Shown here in pieces: positions 1-9,083 of a stretch of DNA of 64,000 nucleotides. The DNA lies in assembly GCA_963844115.1 (NCBI GenBank), contig CAWJNN010000038.1, positions 1 to 64,000 on the forward strand, read 5' to 3'. This DNA comes from CS4-C045 sp963844115 (GTDB lineage: Bacteria > Planctomycetota > Planctomycetia > Pirellulales > UBA7805). The notes under the pieces were generated by a model. It worked only from the letters and a program-made list of their open reading frames with translations. It was not told the DNA's origin and ran no database searches. How positions within the stretch are numbered: the first letter of the stretch is position 1; each line of letters opens with the position of its first letter. A program made the translations under genes and the position numbers.

Positions 1-197
1 AACTTGTGGAGTAGCACGTCGATGTGTTTCGATTCGTTCCCGAACCCAGTTAAGAGCGTGAGGTCAACGTCGCGCGTGCCGCGAGGCTCGCCCCAGCGCT
101 GAACGGCAATGCCGCCAATGATACAGAATCGAAAGCACTCGGCGCGCAGCAACTGCTGGACCTCAATCGCCGATTGAAGAAGCTTGGGCAGTTCCAC
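1..197 (-). CDS. Nucleotidyltransferase-fold protein, 3'-truncated by window edge
   Basis: Only the first 65 codons are in the window; the gene runs off the left edge. The start is GTG at 197, preceded on the minus strand by an AAGGAG ribosome-binding site about ten bases upstream. The visible part contains CIIGGIAVQRWGEPRGTRDVD, broken here as CIIGGIAVQRWG then EPRGTRDVDLTLL. This is the GG...R.G..R.T.D.D signature of the nucleotidyltransferase superfamily (AbiEii/minimal nucleotidyltransferase type). It overlaps the 3' end of the preceding 94-codon gene by 35 bases, so the two are probably co-translated. Such pairs can be toxin-antitoxin modules, but the visible part cannot show that. Confident about the fold, not about the role. 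Confidence 0.7.
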   Translation of the reverse strand, partial: MELPKLLQSAIEVQQLLRAECFRFCIIGGIAVQRWGEPRGTRDVDLTLLTGFGNESKHIDVLLHK

Positions 198-447
198 CGC
201 TATTCGACTCCTTCTCCGCTAGTTGAAGTAAGCGCTGTCGCATAAACCACTTCTGCTGGATTACCAAGCCGTTCTGATGGGGATCGCCTCCGGCCTCGTG
301 CGGTAGATCCAGCAACGAAAAAGCCTCCAGCTGATCCGAGGGCTGGAGCTGTCGCAGTTCTTGGGCGCGAATCTTCGGAAGCTCCTTCGCAGCCCGTTTC
401 CATTGAGTCATCCATGCGCGAGCAAAATCTGGAAGTGGTTCCGCCAT
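163..447 (-). CDS. Small hypothetical protein paired with nucleotidyltransferase
   Basis: A 94-residue protein starting at ATG 447 (MAEPLPDFARAWMTQWKRA) and overlapping the downstream nucleotidyltransferase gene by 35 bases. It has no signal peptide or membrane segment, is rich in charged residues and Gln, and is probably helical. I do not recognise a domain. Its overlap with a nucleotidyltransferase gene suggests a functional pair, possibly an antitoxin or HEPN-like partner, but no HEPN motif (R-x4-6-H) is evident. The reading frame is supported by the overlap and by the shared strand. Confidence 0.5.
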   Translation of the reverse strand: MAEPLPDFARAWMTQWKRAAKELPKIRAQELRQLQPSDQLEAFSLLDLPHEAGGDPHQNGLVIQQKWFMRQRLLQLAEKESNSGGTAQASSIGD

Positions 448-601
448 TGTACGTGCCTGGGGTCACGGCCTCCGTCGTCGTTGGTCGGAGCGGACAAGAA
501 AATATCCTCGTAAATCGATCGCCTTTTTGCGATCCAATACCATTCTATCGTACTTTCCGCAGCTCGTGTGTTCTTTTTGCTGGGTTTTTCGTTGTGAGGA
601 C

Positions 602-841
602 AATCCGTATGGATTTACCATGTGGCTGGCCGGCGGCGGCGTTCGCCGTGGATTTCAGTTCGGCGAAACGGACGAGTTTGGGTACAAGCCGGTCGCCAAC
701 CCGGTTTCGATGCACGATTTGCATGCGACGATTCTGTATCTGCTCGGATGGGATCATCATCAGCTCAGCTTCCGGCACAACGGCCGCGAGCAGACGTTGA
801 CGCAGCTTTTGGGCGAAGTGGTTCACGACATTATCGCATGA
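602..841 (+). pseudogene. DUF1501 C-terminal remnant
   Basis: The frame ending at TGA 841 encodes about 80 residues that align by eye with the C-terminus of DUF1501 proteins: YGFTMWLAGGGV, then GETDEFGYKPVANPV, then MHDLHATILYLLGWDHHQL and a final GEVVHDIIA. The two intact DUF1501 genes here (3422-4873 and 34048-35523) have the same blocks (LCGGGI, GATDELGYNA, VHDLHATMLHLLGIDHERF). The first 400 or so residues of the family, including the Tat signal, are missing; sequence upstream of about 600 is unrelated. This is a decayed third copy, not a functional gene. Confidence 0.75.
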
Positions 842-889
842 CGTCGGAATCGTCGGATGACTGCGACATAGGAATGCGTTTGAAACTTC

Positions 890-962
890 GTACGATGGGT
901 CTCCGAACCCGTCGCTTGCCGAATTGATTTTCCGGATCGACGGGTTCGGAGACCCATCGTAC
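890..962. repeat. Hairpin repeat, GTACGATGGG family (copy 1)
   Basis: Perfect 25-bp inverted arms at 890-914 and 938-962, starting GTACGATGGGTCTCCGAACC, separated by a 23-nt loop. A second copy with the same design and two substitutions per arm is at 40619-40689. It lies in the gap between the DUF1501 remnant and the first PSCyt1 gene. Confidence 0.85.
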
Positions 963-1117
963 TGGCTCACAGCGTGTTTTGAGATCTCGTGAAGCGATCG
1001 CGCTGGTTGCGAATCCGCCGGGGCGGCCGTCGGATATTCCTGCGTGCTGTGGCGATTCATTGACTCGGCAGCCTAAGTTCAGGACAATGGAAGCCAAGGC
1101 ATCGCTGTCTCCCGCCG

Positions 1118-3418
1118 GTGTGGCATGCATTCAGGGCCACGCAAAACAACCATCTGCCAACATCGTCCGTGTTCAGAAAATCTTTTCTATTTGCTGCATC
1201 CTTATTGGCGATCGCGGCAATTGATCAAGGGTTCGCAACCACCTCCGCGCGTGCCGAAGCGCCGGTCGATTTTGCGCGTGACATCAAACCGCTACTCTCG
1301 GATCGCTGCTTCAAGTGCCATGGCCCGGACAGTGAAACCAGGGAAGCTGATCTGCGTTTGGATCTGCGCGCGAATGCGGTGGAAGCTGCGATCGTTCCCG
1401 GTGACGTGGAAGAAAGCGAACTTTACCACCGTATTACCAGTGACGATCCCGACGAAAAAATGCCCCCGGTGGACTCCAACCGAACGGCCTTAACACCGGA
1501 CGAGATCGCCTTGGTTCGCCGCTGGATCCTGCAGGGTGCCAAATACGCCGAACACTGGGCCTACGTACGGCCGGTCATGCCGGCGATCCCGCTGTCACGC
1601 GAACCGGAACTGGTAGCCAATCCGGTCGACGCCTTTCTTCAGGCGCGTTTACAAAAGGAAGATCTGGCGTCAGCCCCGGAAGCAGATCGTCGTACGCTGA
1701 TACGCCGACTGTCATTCGACCTGCTGGGCTTGCCGCCGTCTCCGTCGGAGGTCGACGCGTTCGTGAATGACACATCCCCCGACGCGTACGAGAGCCTGGT
1801 GGATCGACTGTTGGAGTCACAGCACTACGGCGAGCGGATGGCACAGTATTGGCTCGATGTCGTTCGCTATGCGGACACGGCCGGCTACCATTCTGACAAT
1901 CACCGAGAGCATTCGTCCTATCGTGACTATGTGATCAAGGCGTTTAACGACAATGTCTCCTACAAACAGTTTGTGACAGAACAGTTGGCTGGCGACTTGC
2001 TACCGGATGCCACGTACGTGCAGCGAATCGCCTCCGGTTTTAACCGCCTGAACATGACGACGGAAGAAGGTGGTGCCCAAGCGAAAGAATACGCCGCGAT
2101 CTATGCGGCTGATCGCGTACGCAACACGGCATCGATCTTCATGGGCGTGACGCTGGGGTGCAGCCAGTGTCACGACCACAAGTTTGATCCTTTCACGATC
2201 AAAGACTTCTATAGCTTTGCTGCTTTCTTCGCGGACCTAAAAGAAGATCCGATTAAGCGCGCGGAACCGGTCAAATTGCCGGCGATTCAACATGACGCTT
2301 CCGACGGGGAATTGTCCAAGGAAACCAACGAACTACCGATTTTGATTTCCGAGCAGACGGAACCGCGCATGATGCGTATTCTGCCACGAGGAAACTGGCT
2401 GGATGATTCCGGCGAGGTTGTTCAGCCAAATGTGCCGGCGTACCTGGGAGGCCTGAATATCGAAGCGCGACGTCCGACGCGTTTGGATCTGGCTCTCTGG
2501 CTGACCGCTCCTGAAAACCCGCTCGTCTCGCGAGTCATGGTAAACCGTCTTTGGAAGCTGGCCTTTGGGCATGGCCTGGTAAGAACCATGGATGACCTCG
2601 GCGCGCAAGGGCGGCAGCCCAGTCACCCTCGGTTGCTGGATTGGCTGGCCGTCGACTTTGTTGACCACAGCTGGGACATCAAGCGAACGATCAAGCTGTT
2701 GGTGATGTCCCAGGCCTATCGTCAATCGTCGCGACCCACCAAGATCCAGCGCCAGCGCGACCCGGAAAACGATCTGTTCGCGCGGCAGAGCCGGTATCGT
2801 TTGGATGCAGAGATCATACGCGATGACGCTCTCGCCATCAGCGGCCTGTTGGTTCGCAAGATTGGTGGACGTAGCGTCAAACCGTATCAGCCGGTTGGGT
2901 ACTGGGCCCATTTGAATTTTCCGGTTCGCACGTACGAGCACGACAAAGACGAGAATCAATATCGGCGTGGACTTTACACCTATTGGTGTCGAACTTTCCC
3001 GCACCCAAGTATGTTGGCATTCGACGCGCCCGCGCGCGAGGAATGTACTGTCGAGCGACCCAGATCGAATACTCCACTGGCGGCACTCGTCTTGTTGAAC
3101 GATCCGACGTACGTCGAGGCGGCACGGGTGTTTGCAGGACGAATCATCCGTGAAGGGGGCGATTCACCGGACCAGCGGATTGGCTTCGCATTCCGGGAGG
3201 CGCTGGCTCGACAACCGAACCCGCGGGAAGTGGATACGTTGGTAAAGCTATACGAGAAACACCTGCAACAGTTTCAAGCGGATCAGGCAAGTGCCGCTGC
3301 GACGCAGCAAGCCGGCATGGCGACGACCCCTGGCGACATCAATCCAAGCGAACTGGCCGCCTGGACGTCCGTTGCCAGAACCATCCTGAATCTGCACGAG
3401 ACCATTACTCGAAATTAG
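1118..3418 (+). CDS. PSCyt1/DUF1549/DUF1553 planctomycete cytochrome-like protein
   Basis: A 766-residue exported protein. After a hydrophobic N-terminal segment (SFLFAASLLAIAAI, residues about 22-36) comes a planctomycete cytochrome c-like domain (PSCyt1) with the haem motif CFKCH followed by GPDSETREADLRLDL. DUF1549 follows, with a second CxxCH motif (CSQCHDHKFDP, near residue 348), and DUF1553 fills the C-terminal third (LVSRVMVNRLWKLAFGHGLV; TPLAALVLLNDPTYVEAARVF). The longest frame starts at GTG 1118; there is no internal ATG before the signal segment, so the start is uncertain. It is shorter than the second copy (988 residues) because it lacks that copy's central insert. A DUF1501 gene follows after three bases, the usual partner in planctomycetes. 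The biochemical role of the family is unknown. Confidence 0.9.
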   Translation: MWHAFRATQNNHLPTSSVFRKSFLFAASLLAIAAIDQGFATTSARAEAPVDFARDIKPLLSDRCFKCHGPDSETREADLRLDLRANAVEAAIVPGDVEESELYHRITSDDPDEKMPPVDSNRTALTPDEIALVRRWILQGAKYAEHWAYVRPVMPAIPLSREPELVANPVDAFLQARLQKEDLASAPEADRRTLIRRLSFDLLGLPPSPSEVDAFVNDTSPDAYESLVDRLLESQHYGERMAQYWLDVVRYADTAGYHSDNHREHSSYRDYVIKAFNDNVSYKQFVTEQLAGDLLPDATYVQRIASGFNRLNMTTEEGGAQAKEYAAIYAADRVRNTASIFMGVTLGCSQCHDHKFDPFTIKDFYSFAAFFADLKEDPIKRAEPVKLPAIQHDASDGELSKETNELPILISEQTEPRMMRILPRGNWLDDSGEVVQPNVPAYLGGLNIEARRPTRLDLALWLTAPENPLVSRVMVNRLWKLAFGHGLVRTMDDLGAQGRQPSHPRLLDWLAVDFVDHSWDIKRTIKLLVMSQAYRQSSRPTKIQRQRDPENDLFARQSRYRLDAEIIRDDALAISGLLVRKIGGRSVKPYQPVGYWAHLNFPVRTYEHDKDENQYRRGLYTYWCRTFPHPSMLAFDAPAREECTVERPRSNTPLAALVLLNDPTYVEAARVFAGRIIREGGDSPDQRIGFAFREALARQPNPREVDTLVKLYEKHLQQFQADQASAAATQQAGMATTPGDINPSELAAWTSVARTILNLHETITRN

Positions 3419-3421
3419 TAG

Positions 3422-4873
3422 ATGAGCGACATCATGCAAGATTCAATTATGTCTGACCTCCGGACAACTCGCCGAGCGTTATTGGGGAAAATGACGACCG
3501 GTATCGGTTCAATGGCCTTAGCGAGCCTGCTGAACCCTCCGACCGGCCACGCCGCGTTGCCGCACCTGCCACAGCGCGCCTCCCGTGGGGGCGCGTTGGA
3601 TCCTTTGCATTTCGCCTCCAAGGCTAAGCGTGTGATTTTCCTCTGCATGGCCGGCGGAATGTCCCACTTGGAGACCTTCGATTACAAACCAAAGCTGGCC
3701 GAGATGCACGGGCAGCCGATGCCGGACTCGTTCACCACGGGGCAGCCCATTGCGCAACTGCAGGGCAAGCAGCTGACGTGCTTCGCGCCGCAGCACCCGT
3801 TCCGGGAAGAAGGCGAGTCTGGTCAACTAATATCGACGGTGTTTCCCAATCTGGGAGAAGTCGCCGATGAGTTGTGTATTGTGCGGTCGGCCAAGACGGA
3901 GCAAATCAATCACGATCCCGCACACACGTTCATGAATACGGGCACCCAAATCTCCGGCCGACCTTCCATGGGATCCTGGTTGACCTATGGTTTGGGCACG
4001 GAATCGCAAAACCTGCCTGGTTTCGTCGTATTGACGTCCGAGGGCGGTGGCCAAGGCCAGCCGATCGCTGCCCGGCAATGGCACAGCGGATTTCTGCCCA
4101 GCCGGTTCCAGGGTGTTCCGTTTCATGCCAAAGGCGATCCGGTGCTTTATGTTGGCGATCCGGCGGGCTATTCGCGATCGCGGCAGAAGGACGTCGTGGA
4201 GGCCGTGAATTCGCTAAACACGATCTTTGATGAAACCGTCGACGACCCGGAGATTGCAACCAGAATCTCTCAATACGAATTGGCGTTTCGCATGCAGTCC
4301 AGCGTGCCGCAACTGATGGACATATCGGATGAGACGCCGGCCACGTTGGAGATGTACGGCACGCCAGGCGCGGATGGTTCCTTTGCTGCCAATTGTCTGC
4401 TGGCCCGGCGGTTGGCCGAGCGCGGTGTGCGGTTCATCCAGTTGTATCACCGCGGCTGGGACCACCATGGCGGAGTTAAGAATGGAGTCGCGGTGACTGC
4501 AAAGTTGGTCGATCGTGGCACGGCCGCACTGATCAAGGATCTCAAGCAGCGCGGGATGCTGGACGAAACGTTGATCGTGTTCACCGGCGAGTTCGGCCGG
4601 ACACCCATGGCGCAGGGCGACGGCCGCGACCATCATATCAAAGGTTTCTCCATGGCCCTTTGCGGCGGCGGCATCAAGCCCGGTATCAGCTACGGTGCCA
4701 CCGACGAACTAGGCTACAACGCGACAGAAAACGTTTTTCATGTGCACGATCTGCACGCTACGATGCTGCACCTGCTGGGGATTGATCACGAGCGGTTTAC
4801 GATACGATACCGCGGACGTGATTTCCGCCTGACCGACGTCCACGGCAACGTCGTCCAGCCGATCCTGGCCTAA
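3422..4873 (+). CDS. DUF1501 family protein (Tat-exported, sulfatase-like)
   Basis: A 483-residue protein with a twin-arginine signal near the N-terminus (TTRRALLGKMTTGIGSMALA). The start is ATG 3422 or the in-frame ATG 3449; both keep the Tat signal. The body has the DUF1501 landmarks: KRVIFLCMAGGMSHLETFDYK, broken here as KRVIFLCMAGGMSHLE and TFDYKPKL, then GQISGRPSMGSWLTYGLG-like and FTGEFGRTP blocks, and the C-terminal VHDLHATMLHLLGIDHERF. DUF1501 belongs to the alkaline phosphatase/sulfatase-like superfamily, but substrates are not established. It follows the PSCyt1 gene by three bases and is almost certainly co-transcribed with it. Confidence 0.92.
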   Translation: MSDIMQDSIMSDLRTTRRALLGKMTTGIGSMALASLLNPPTGHAALPHLPQRASRGGALDPLHFASKAKRVIFLCMAGGMSHLETFDYKPKLAEMHGQPMPDSFTTGQPIAQLQGKQLTCFAPQHPFREEGESGQLISTVFPNLGEVADELCIVRSAKTEQINHDPAHTFMNTGTQISGRPSMGSWLTYGLGTESQNLPGFVVLTSEGGGQGQPIAARQWHSGFLPSRFQGVPFHAKGDPVLYVGDPAGYSRSRQKDVVEAVNSLNTIFDETVDDPEIATRISQYELAFRMQSSVPQLMDISDETPATLEMYGTPGADGSFAANCLLARRLAERGVRFIQLYHRGWDHHGGVKNGVAVTAKLVDRGTAALIKDLKQRGMLDETLIVFTGEFGRTPMAQGDGRDHHIKGFSMALCGGGIKPGISYGATDELGYNATENVFHVHDLHATMLHLLGIDHERFTIRYRGRDFRLTDVHGNVVQPILA

Positions 4874-4922
4874 GAACGTGTGAAACGCCGTTCGATTTCC
4901 AGGCGAACCGACACGGACGCAA

Positions 4923-5728
4923 TCACGACCGATGTGCGTCGCGCCGTTGAATGAGTTGGGCTACCACGCTGATAGCGATCTCCCCGGGCTGATTGGTTCC
5001 GATATCCAGCCCGATAGGGCATTCGAACCGTTCGACCTCGTCTGCCGGCAAGCCGGCTTCGATCAGCTCGCGACACAGGACCTTCCGTTTCGCCTGGCTG
5101 CCAATTACGCCCAGATAGGCGAACTCACGTTCGTCGCGAAAGATCGCGGCGAGTATCGGGCGGTCTGTCTTGTGCCCCATCGTCATGCACACCACGTAGT
5201 CGCCGTCGTTCAGGTTTGCGACCTGAGCCGTCATATCATCGGTGCACAGCTTGGTGAGCTTAGGCGAGTCCGGAATGCGATCAAGCCACTCCTGTCGCGG
5301 ATCGATACACCGGATCCGGCAGTCCAATGTTTCCAGGCAGCCAATGACAGCTCGGCCACGTGTCCCGCGCCAAAAATCACGAGCTGCCAGAGGCCGTGAT
5401 TGAACGCTTCGAAATACAATTTCACGACACCGCCACAAGTCATTCCCACATCTCTTTGAAGATTCCATTCGACCAGTTCGGTCGACGAATTCTGTGAAGT
5501 TGCGGCTGCCAACATATTCGTAGCGTGTTCGATGGCCTGGTGTTCGATGCGACCGCCACCGACAGTCCCAAAAACCAGGCCGTCTTTGTCGACCAGCATT
5601 TTGCTGCCGGCATCCTGAGGCGTGCTGCCAACCGCTTCCACCAACGTAACGGCCACAAACGGACGGTCACTGGCGGCGAGCTCGGCCAGCTTTTCGATGA
5701 ATCCGTGGGGAGTGTTCATGAAACACAT
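4923..5728 (-). CDS. xdhC: XdhC-family xanthine dehydrogenase maturation factor (frameshifted)
   Basis: XdhC binds molybdenum cofactor, promotes its sulfuration and delivers it to xanthine dehydrogenase. The N-terminal XdhC/CoxI domain (VAVTLVEAVGSTPQDAGSKM; GTVGGGRIEHQAIEHA) is read in the frame starting at ATG 5728 (or ATG 5719) and extends to VIFGAGHVAEL. The Rossmann-type C-terminal domain (VIGCLETLDCRIRCIDPRQEW; YLGVIGSQAKRK; PIGLDIGTNQPGEIAISVVAQ) continues in a different frame from about 5350 down to 4923. Restoring one base near 5350 joins both halves into a normal-length protein. It lies downstream of xdhA and xdhB on the same strand, though two large repeat blocks separate the genes. 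The break is probably a sequence error; otherwise the gene is dead. Confidence 0.85.
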
Positions 5729-5733
5729 TGTAG

Positions 5734-5752
5734 AACAATTGTCCCAATTGTT
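5734..5752. promoter_or_regulatory. Inverted repeat in xdhC leader
   Basis: Perfect 8-bp arms AACAATTG (5734-5741) and CAATTGTT (5745-5752) with a 3-nt spacer, ending six bases upstream of the first possible xdhC start codon (5728). The position suits an operator or an RNA hairpin controlling xdhC. No known binding-site consensus is recognised. Confidence 0.4.
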
Positions 5753-5814
5753 TCAGGAGGATCCGAATACGCGGTCCACACTAGCGCAACCACCAACCGG
5801 CATGATAAGGCGAA

Positions 5815-6322
5815 GGGGTCGGGAGTGGGGTGTTCAGTTTCACTGACATTCGAGCACAATCGATATCTTCGCGAGGGCTCATTTTTGTTCCAGTCCCGAA
5901 GGGACGGCGCTATGATAGCCCAGGGTGAAGCAATGCGAGTGCAACGAGCAGTTGCGCAACCCTGGGTCACGAAAACCGCAATTGTATTAACAAGAACCCC
6001 GAAGGGGTGGCCCTAACTCGATCCCAACAAGGACCAGGCATGTCCCAATCATTGCCTTTGGAATTAACGCTTTGGAATTAACGCTTTGGAATTAACGCGG
6101 CAACGCGCCGCCAGGTTAGGGCCACCCCGTTGGGGTTTTGGGATTGGGATCCGTTTCCGAACCCAGGGTTGCGTCCCGGCGCGCCGGGATTCGCAGAGCT
6201 CACGTTGCTTCACCCTGGGCTGGCCTAGGGCCATGCCTTCGGCATTATCGGGGCCGAAACAAAAACGGGTCCAACGCAATTGATCTGGTCCTAAACAAAC
6301 TGAACGCCCCACTCCCGACCCC
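5815..6322. repeat. Two inverted copies of a ~200-bp composite hairpin element
   Basis: The gap between xdhB and xdhC is filled by two diverged copies of one element in opposite orientation (about 5815-6018 and 6117-6322). The outer arms are 26 bp with one mismatch (5815-5840, starting GGGGTCGGGAGTGGGG, against 6297-6322). Inside, both copies carry AGCCCAGGGTGAAGCAA, GCGCAACCCTGGG and a block reading AACCCC.A.GGGGTGGCCCTAA, in the same order and with several small hairpins. The centre holds three tandem copies of CTTTGGAATTAACG (about 6057-6098). No coding potential was found. Confidence 0.7.
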
Positions 6323-6499
6323 CTGGCGGTTTCGCGTGATTCCGCGCCATTTTCGATGTGGCCGTAAAATCGCTGTCGCGGGCCAACTTACCAGTGTGGC
6401 GATTGCTCTGCATTTTCGAGTGGCCGCCTGTCCGCCATGGCGGATTCGCCCCAGAGCGAAAAGGCGGGACTCCGACCTGCGCGACGGCAAAACATCGAG

Positions 6500-8847
6500 C
6501 TACGAACTCGCCGAAATCGAACGTTGACCGGCAACACTGTCACGTGCGGCAATGGTCAGGCAGCGCAGGACTTCTTCATTCGTCGCCGGCAGCGTCAATT
6601 CGTGCGCGCTGGTCAGGGATACGAACGACAAAGCGTTCTTGATGGCTGCCCAAACCGCGATACCGAACATCAGCGGTGGTTCACCGACCGCTTTGCTGCG
6701 GCGAATGTTCCTGACGTTGTCGTCGTTGTCAAAGGTATTGACGTTAAAGATCGTGGGCACGTCGGTAATTGCCGGAATCTTGTACGTCGTTGGAGAATGC
6801 GAAAGGAGATCACCCTTGTCATCGTAAACCAGGCATTCGGTCGTAACCCAGCCCAGGCCTTGGATGAATCCGCCCGTGATCTGACCATGATCGACGCCGG
6901 GATTGATCGAGCGTCCGATATCCATCAGAAGATCGACTCGCGGAAGACGAACGTCGCCGGTGAACCGATCGATTTGCACCTCGGCAATCGCTGCGCCCTG
7001 GGTAAAGTAAAAGAACGGATTGCCTTTTCCAGTCTCCCGATTGAAGTCGACTCCAGGCGTTGCAAAAAACCCTCGCGCGCCAGGTTGACTCGATCGCGCC
7101 GGGCCAGGTCGCACAGTTTTCCGAATGGAAGTCGAGTGTCCGGCCGCCGTAGGTCATAAACATAGCCGTCCGCGAAAGCGATATGGCTGGTCGACGCCGC
7201 TACGCCCTCGGACGGAACCGCAAAGTGTCTGGCGGCGAAGCGCGTCAAGTTGTTCTTGATCTGGTGGCAGGCTCGAACCGCCGCCGCCCCATTCAAATCG
7301 GTACTGGCCGACGCCGCGGTGGCGGATGTGTTGTTCGTTTTTTCCGTCGAGGTCGGCATCACGATGACGCGATCCGGTGCAACCGCGAATTCGTCCGCTA
7401 CCAGCTGCTGGATCTTTACATTAACGCCTTGCCCCATTTCGGTGGCGCCGGTCGATACCTGAATCGTGCCGTCCGTGTAGACATTGACCAGGGCGTTGGC
7501 CTGGTTCAGAAAACGGGTCGTAAATGCAATGCCGAATTTCACCGCAGTCATCGCCAGACCACGCAAATGCGTTTCGCTGCTATCGTTGAACGCGTTTACC
7601 TGATTGCGGCGATCACGGTAATGTGACTGAGCGGCAACTGTCGAAAAGATTTCGGGCAGGTGATTACGATCAAGGACCTGTCCGTACGGTGTGATATTTC
7701 GTTCTCCCACGCCGTAGACGTTGCGGAGGCGCAAATCAAAGGAATCGACTCCCAGGTAGGTCGCCATCTCTTCGAGGATGTTTTCAATAACTGCCATCGC
7801 CTGCGGGCCACCGAAACCGCGGAAGGCGGTATTGGGCGGAAGGTTCGTAAAGCAAACGCGGCCATTGATTTCCACGTTGGGAAGATAGTAAGCATTGTCC
7901 GTATGCAGCATGCTGCGTTCCATGACCGACGTCGATAGATCCGCCGCGGCGCCGCCGTTGGAAAAGAAGTTCACGACAAGCGCGCGGATTCGGCCCTCGT
8001 CGTCAAAACCGACCTCCCAGGTCGTCTGGTACGGATGGCGCTTGCCGGTGACCTTCATGTCGTCATCCTTGTTGTAGATGACTCTGGCCGATCGACCTGT
8101 CTTCTGCGTTACCAGCGCCGCCATCAGAGCGGGAATCGCGGCTTGCGACTCTTTGCCGCCAAACGCGCCACCCATCCGCTTGCAGATGCAAACCACCTGG
8201 TGCTGGCCCAGTCCCAGGACTTCCGCCACCACCGCCTGAATTTCGGACGTATTCTGAGTCGACGAATAAACAACCAGTTGATCTTGCTCGCCCGGATAAG
8301 CAAGCGCCGCTTGCGATTCCAAATAAAACTGTTCTTGGCCGCCGCTATGAAACGTCCCGCTCAAGCGATGGGGTGCATCGGCAATCGCCGCGTCCGGCTC
8401 GCCTCGACGAATCTGTCGCGGCGGGCCGATGTATAGTTGCTTCGCGATCGCATCATCGATCGACAGGACGGGAGTTGTCGGCTGGGCGTCAATCTTTACC
8501 GCTCGGCGAGCCTCAGCCAACGCAGCGCGGGATTCGGCTGCTACGACAACCACCGGCTGGCCTAGATACAGCAGCTTGTCTTCTGCCAGGAACGGCTCGT
8601 CCTGGAAAATTAAGCCGTAAAGGTTCGCTCCACCGAGATCGGCATGCGTAAAACAACCGACAACGCCTTGAACTTTCAGAGCGGCCGACATGTCGACCGT
8701 CTTCAGCTTTCCGGAAGCAATCGGGCTGCCAACGAAACTGACATACAGTTCGTCGCGCAGCGGCTGCATGTCGTCGATAAACAGGGCTTCGCCTGTGACG
8801 TGACCGACGGCCGAATCGTGAGGATGTGGTTTACCTACGGAAGGCAT
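6500..8847 (-). CDS. xdhB: Xanthine dehydrogenase molybdopterin-binding subunit (frameshifted)
   Basis: The large subunit carrying the molybdenum cofactor, which hydroxylates hypoxanthine/xanthine to urate. It starts at ATG 8847 (MPSVGKPHPHDSAVGHVTGEA). Visible landmarks are GGAFGGKE, the substrate-site loop AFRGFGGPQAM, the cofactor motif EMGQGVNVK, the late block GGFIQGLGW and the catalytic-Glu loop KAVGEPPLMFGIAVWAAIKNA, typical of XDH rather than aldehyde oxidase. The first about 590 residues are in one frame; from GFFATPGVDFNRETG the protein continues in another, down to the stop at 6500. The break is at a run of six T on the coding strand (about 7063-7068); seven would restore the frame. 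Total length, about 780 residues, is normal for XdhB. Confidence 0.9.
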
Positions 8848-8898
8848 GGGGTGGTCCTGTGCCTGCTATGTTTTGATCGCTGGTCCAGATAAACCGAA

Positions 8899-8973
8899 GG
8901 GGTCGGGAGTCTTTTTCGCACGAAGCGACCAAGTAAACGCAGACGTCATACTGCGAAAAAGACTCCCGACCCC
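8899..8973. repeat. Hairpin repeat with GGGGTCGGGAGT tips
   Basis: Perfect 22-bp arms at 8899-8920 (GGGGTCGGGAGTCTTTTTCG, then CA) and 8952-8973, with a 31-nt loop, between xdhA and xdhB. The outer 12 bases are the same as those ending the 5815-6322 element, while the inner stem is unrelated. Confidence 0.85.
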
Positions 8974-9014
8974 CTCGCTCAATTCCCTCGCTTGTTCTTC
9001 GTGGATGCATTCTC

Positions 9015-9083
9015 GTTTAACGCCCAGCCGCAGGCGCCGGCCAGGGCGCTGCGTGTGCCGGCGCCTACGGCTGGGCGTTAAAC
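9015..9083. repeat. GTTTAAC hairpin (class A stem)
   Basis: The left arm starts GTTTAACGCCCAGCCG at 9015; the right arm ends GGCTGGGCGTTAAAC at 9083. Stem sequence is CGCCCAGCCG.AGGCGCCGG, shared with the copies at 17237 and 40423. The right end touches the first base of the xdhA stop codon, so it may act as a terminator or mRNA 3' stabiliser for xdhA. Confidence 0.85.

Noticed and set aside
5815..6322. Insertion sequence
   Set aside because: No transposase frame is present; it is a non-coding composite repeat.
7063..7068. Programmed ribosomal frameshift in xdhB
   Set aside because: A T6 run could slip, but ten other genes show similar one-base breaks at unrelated sites, which favours sequence error.
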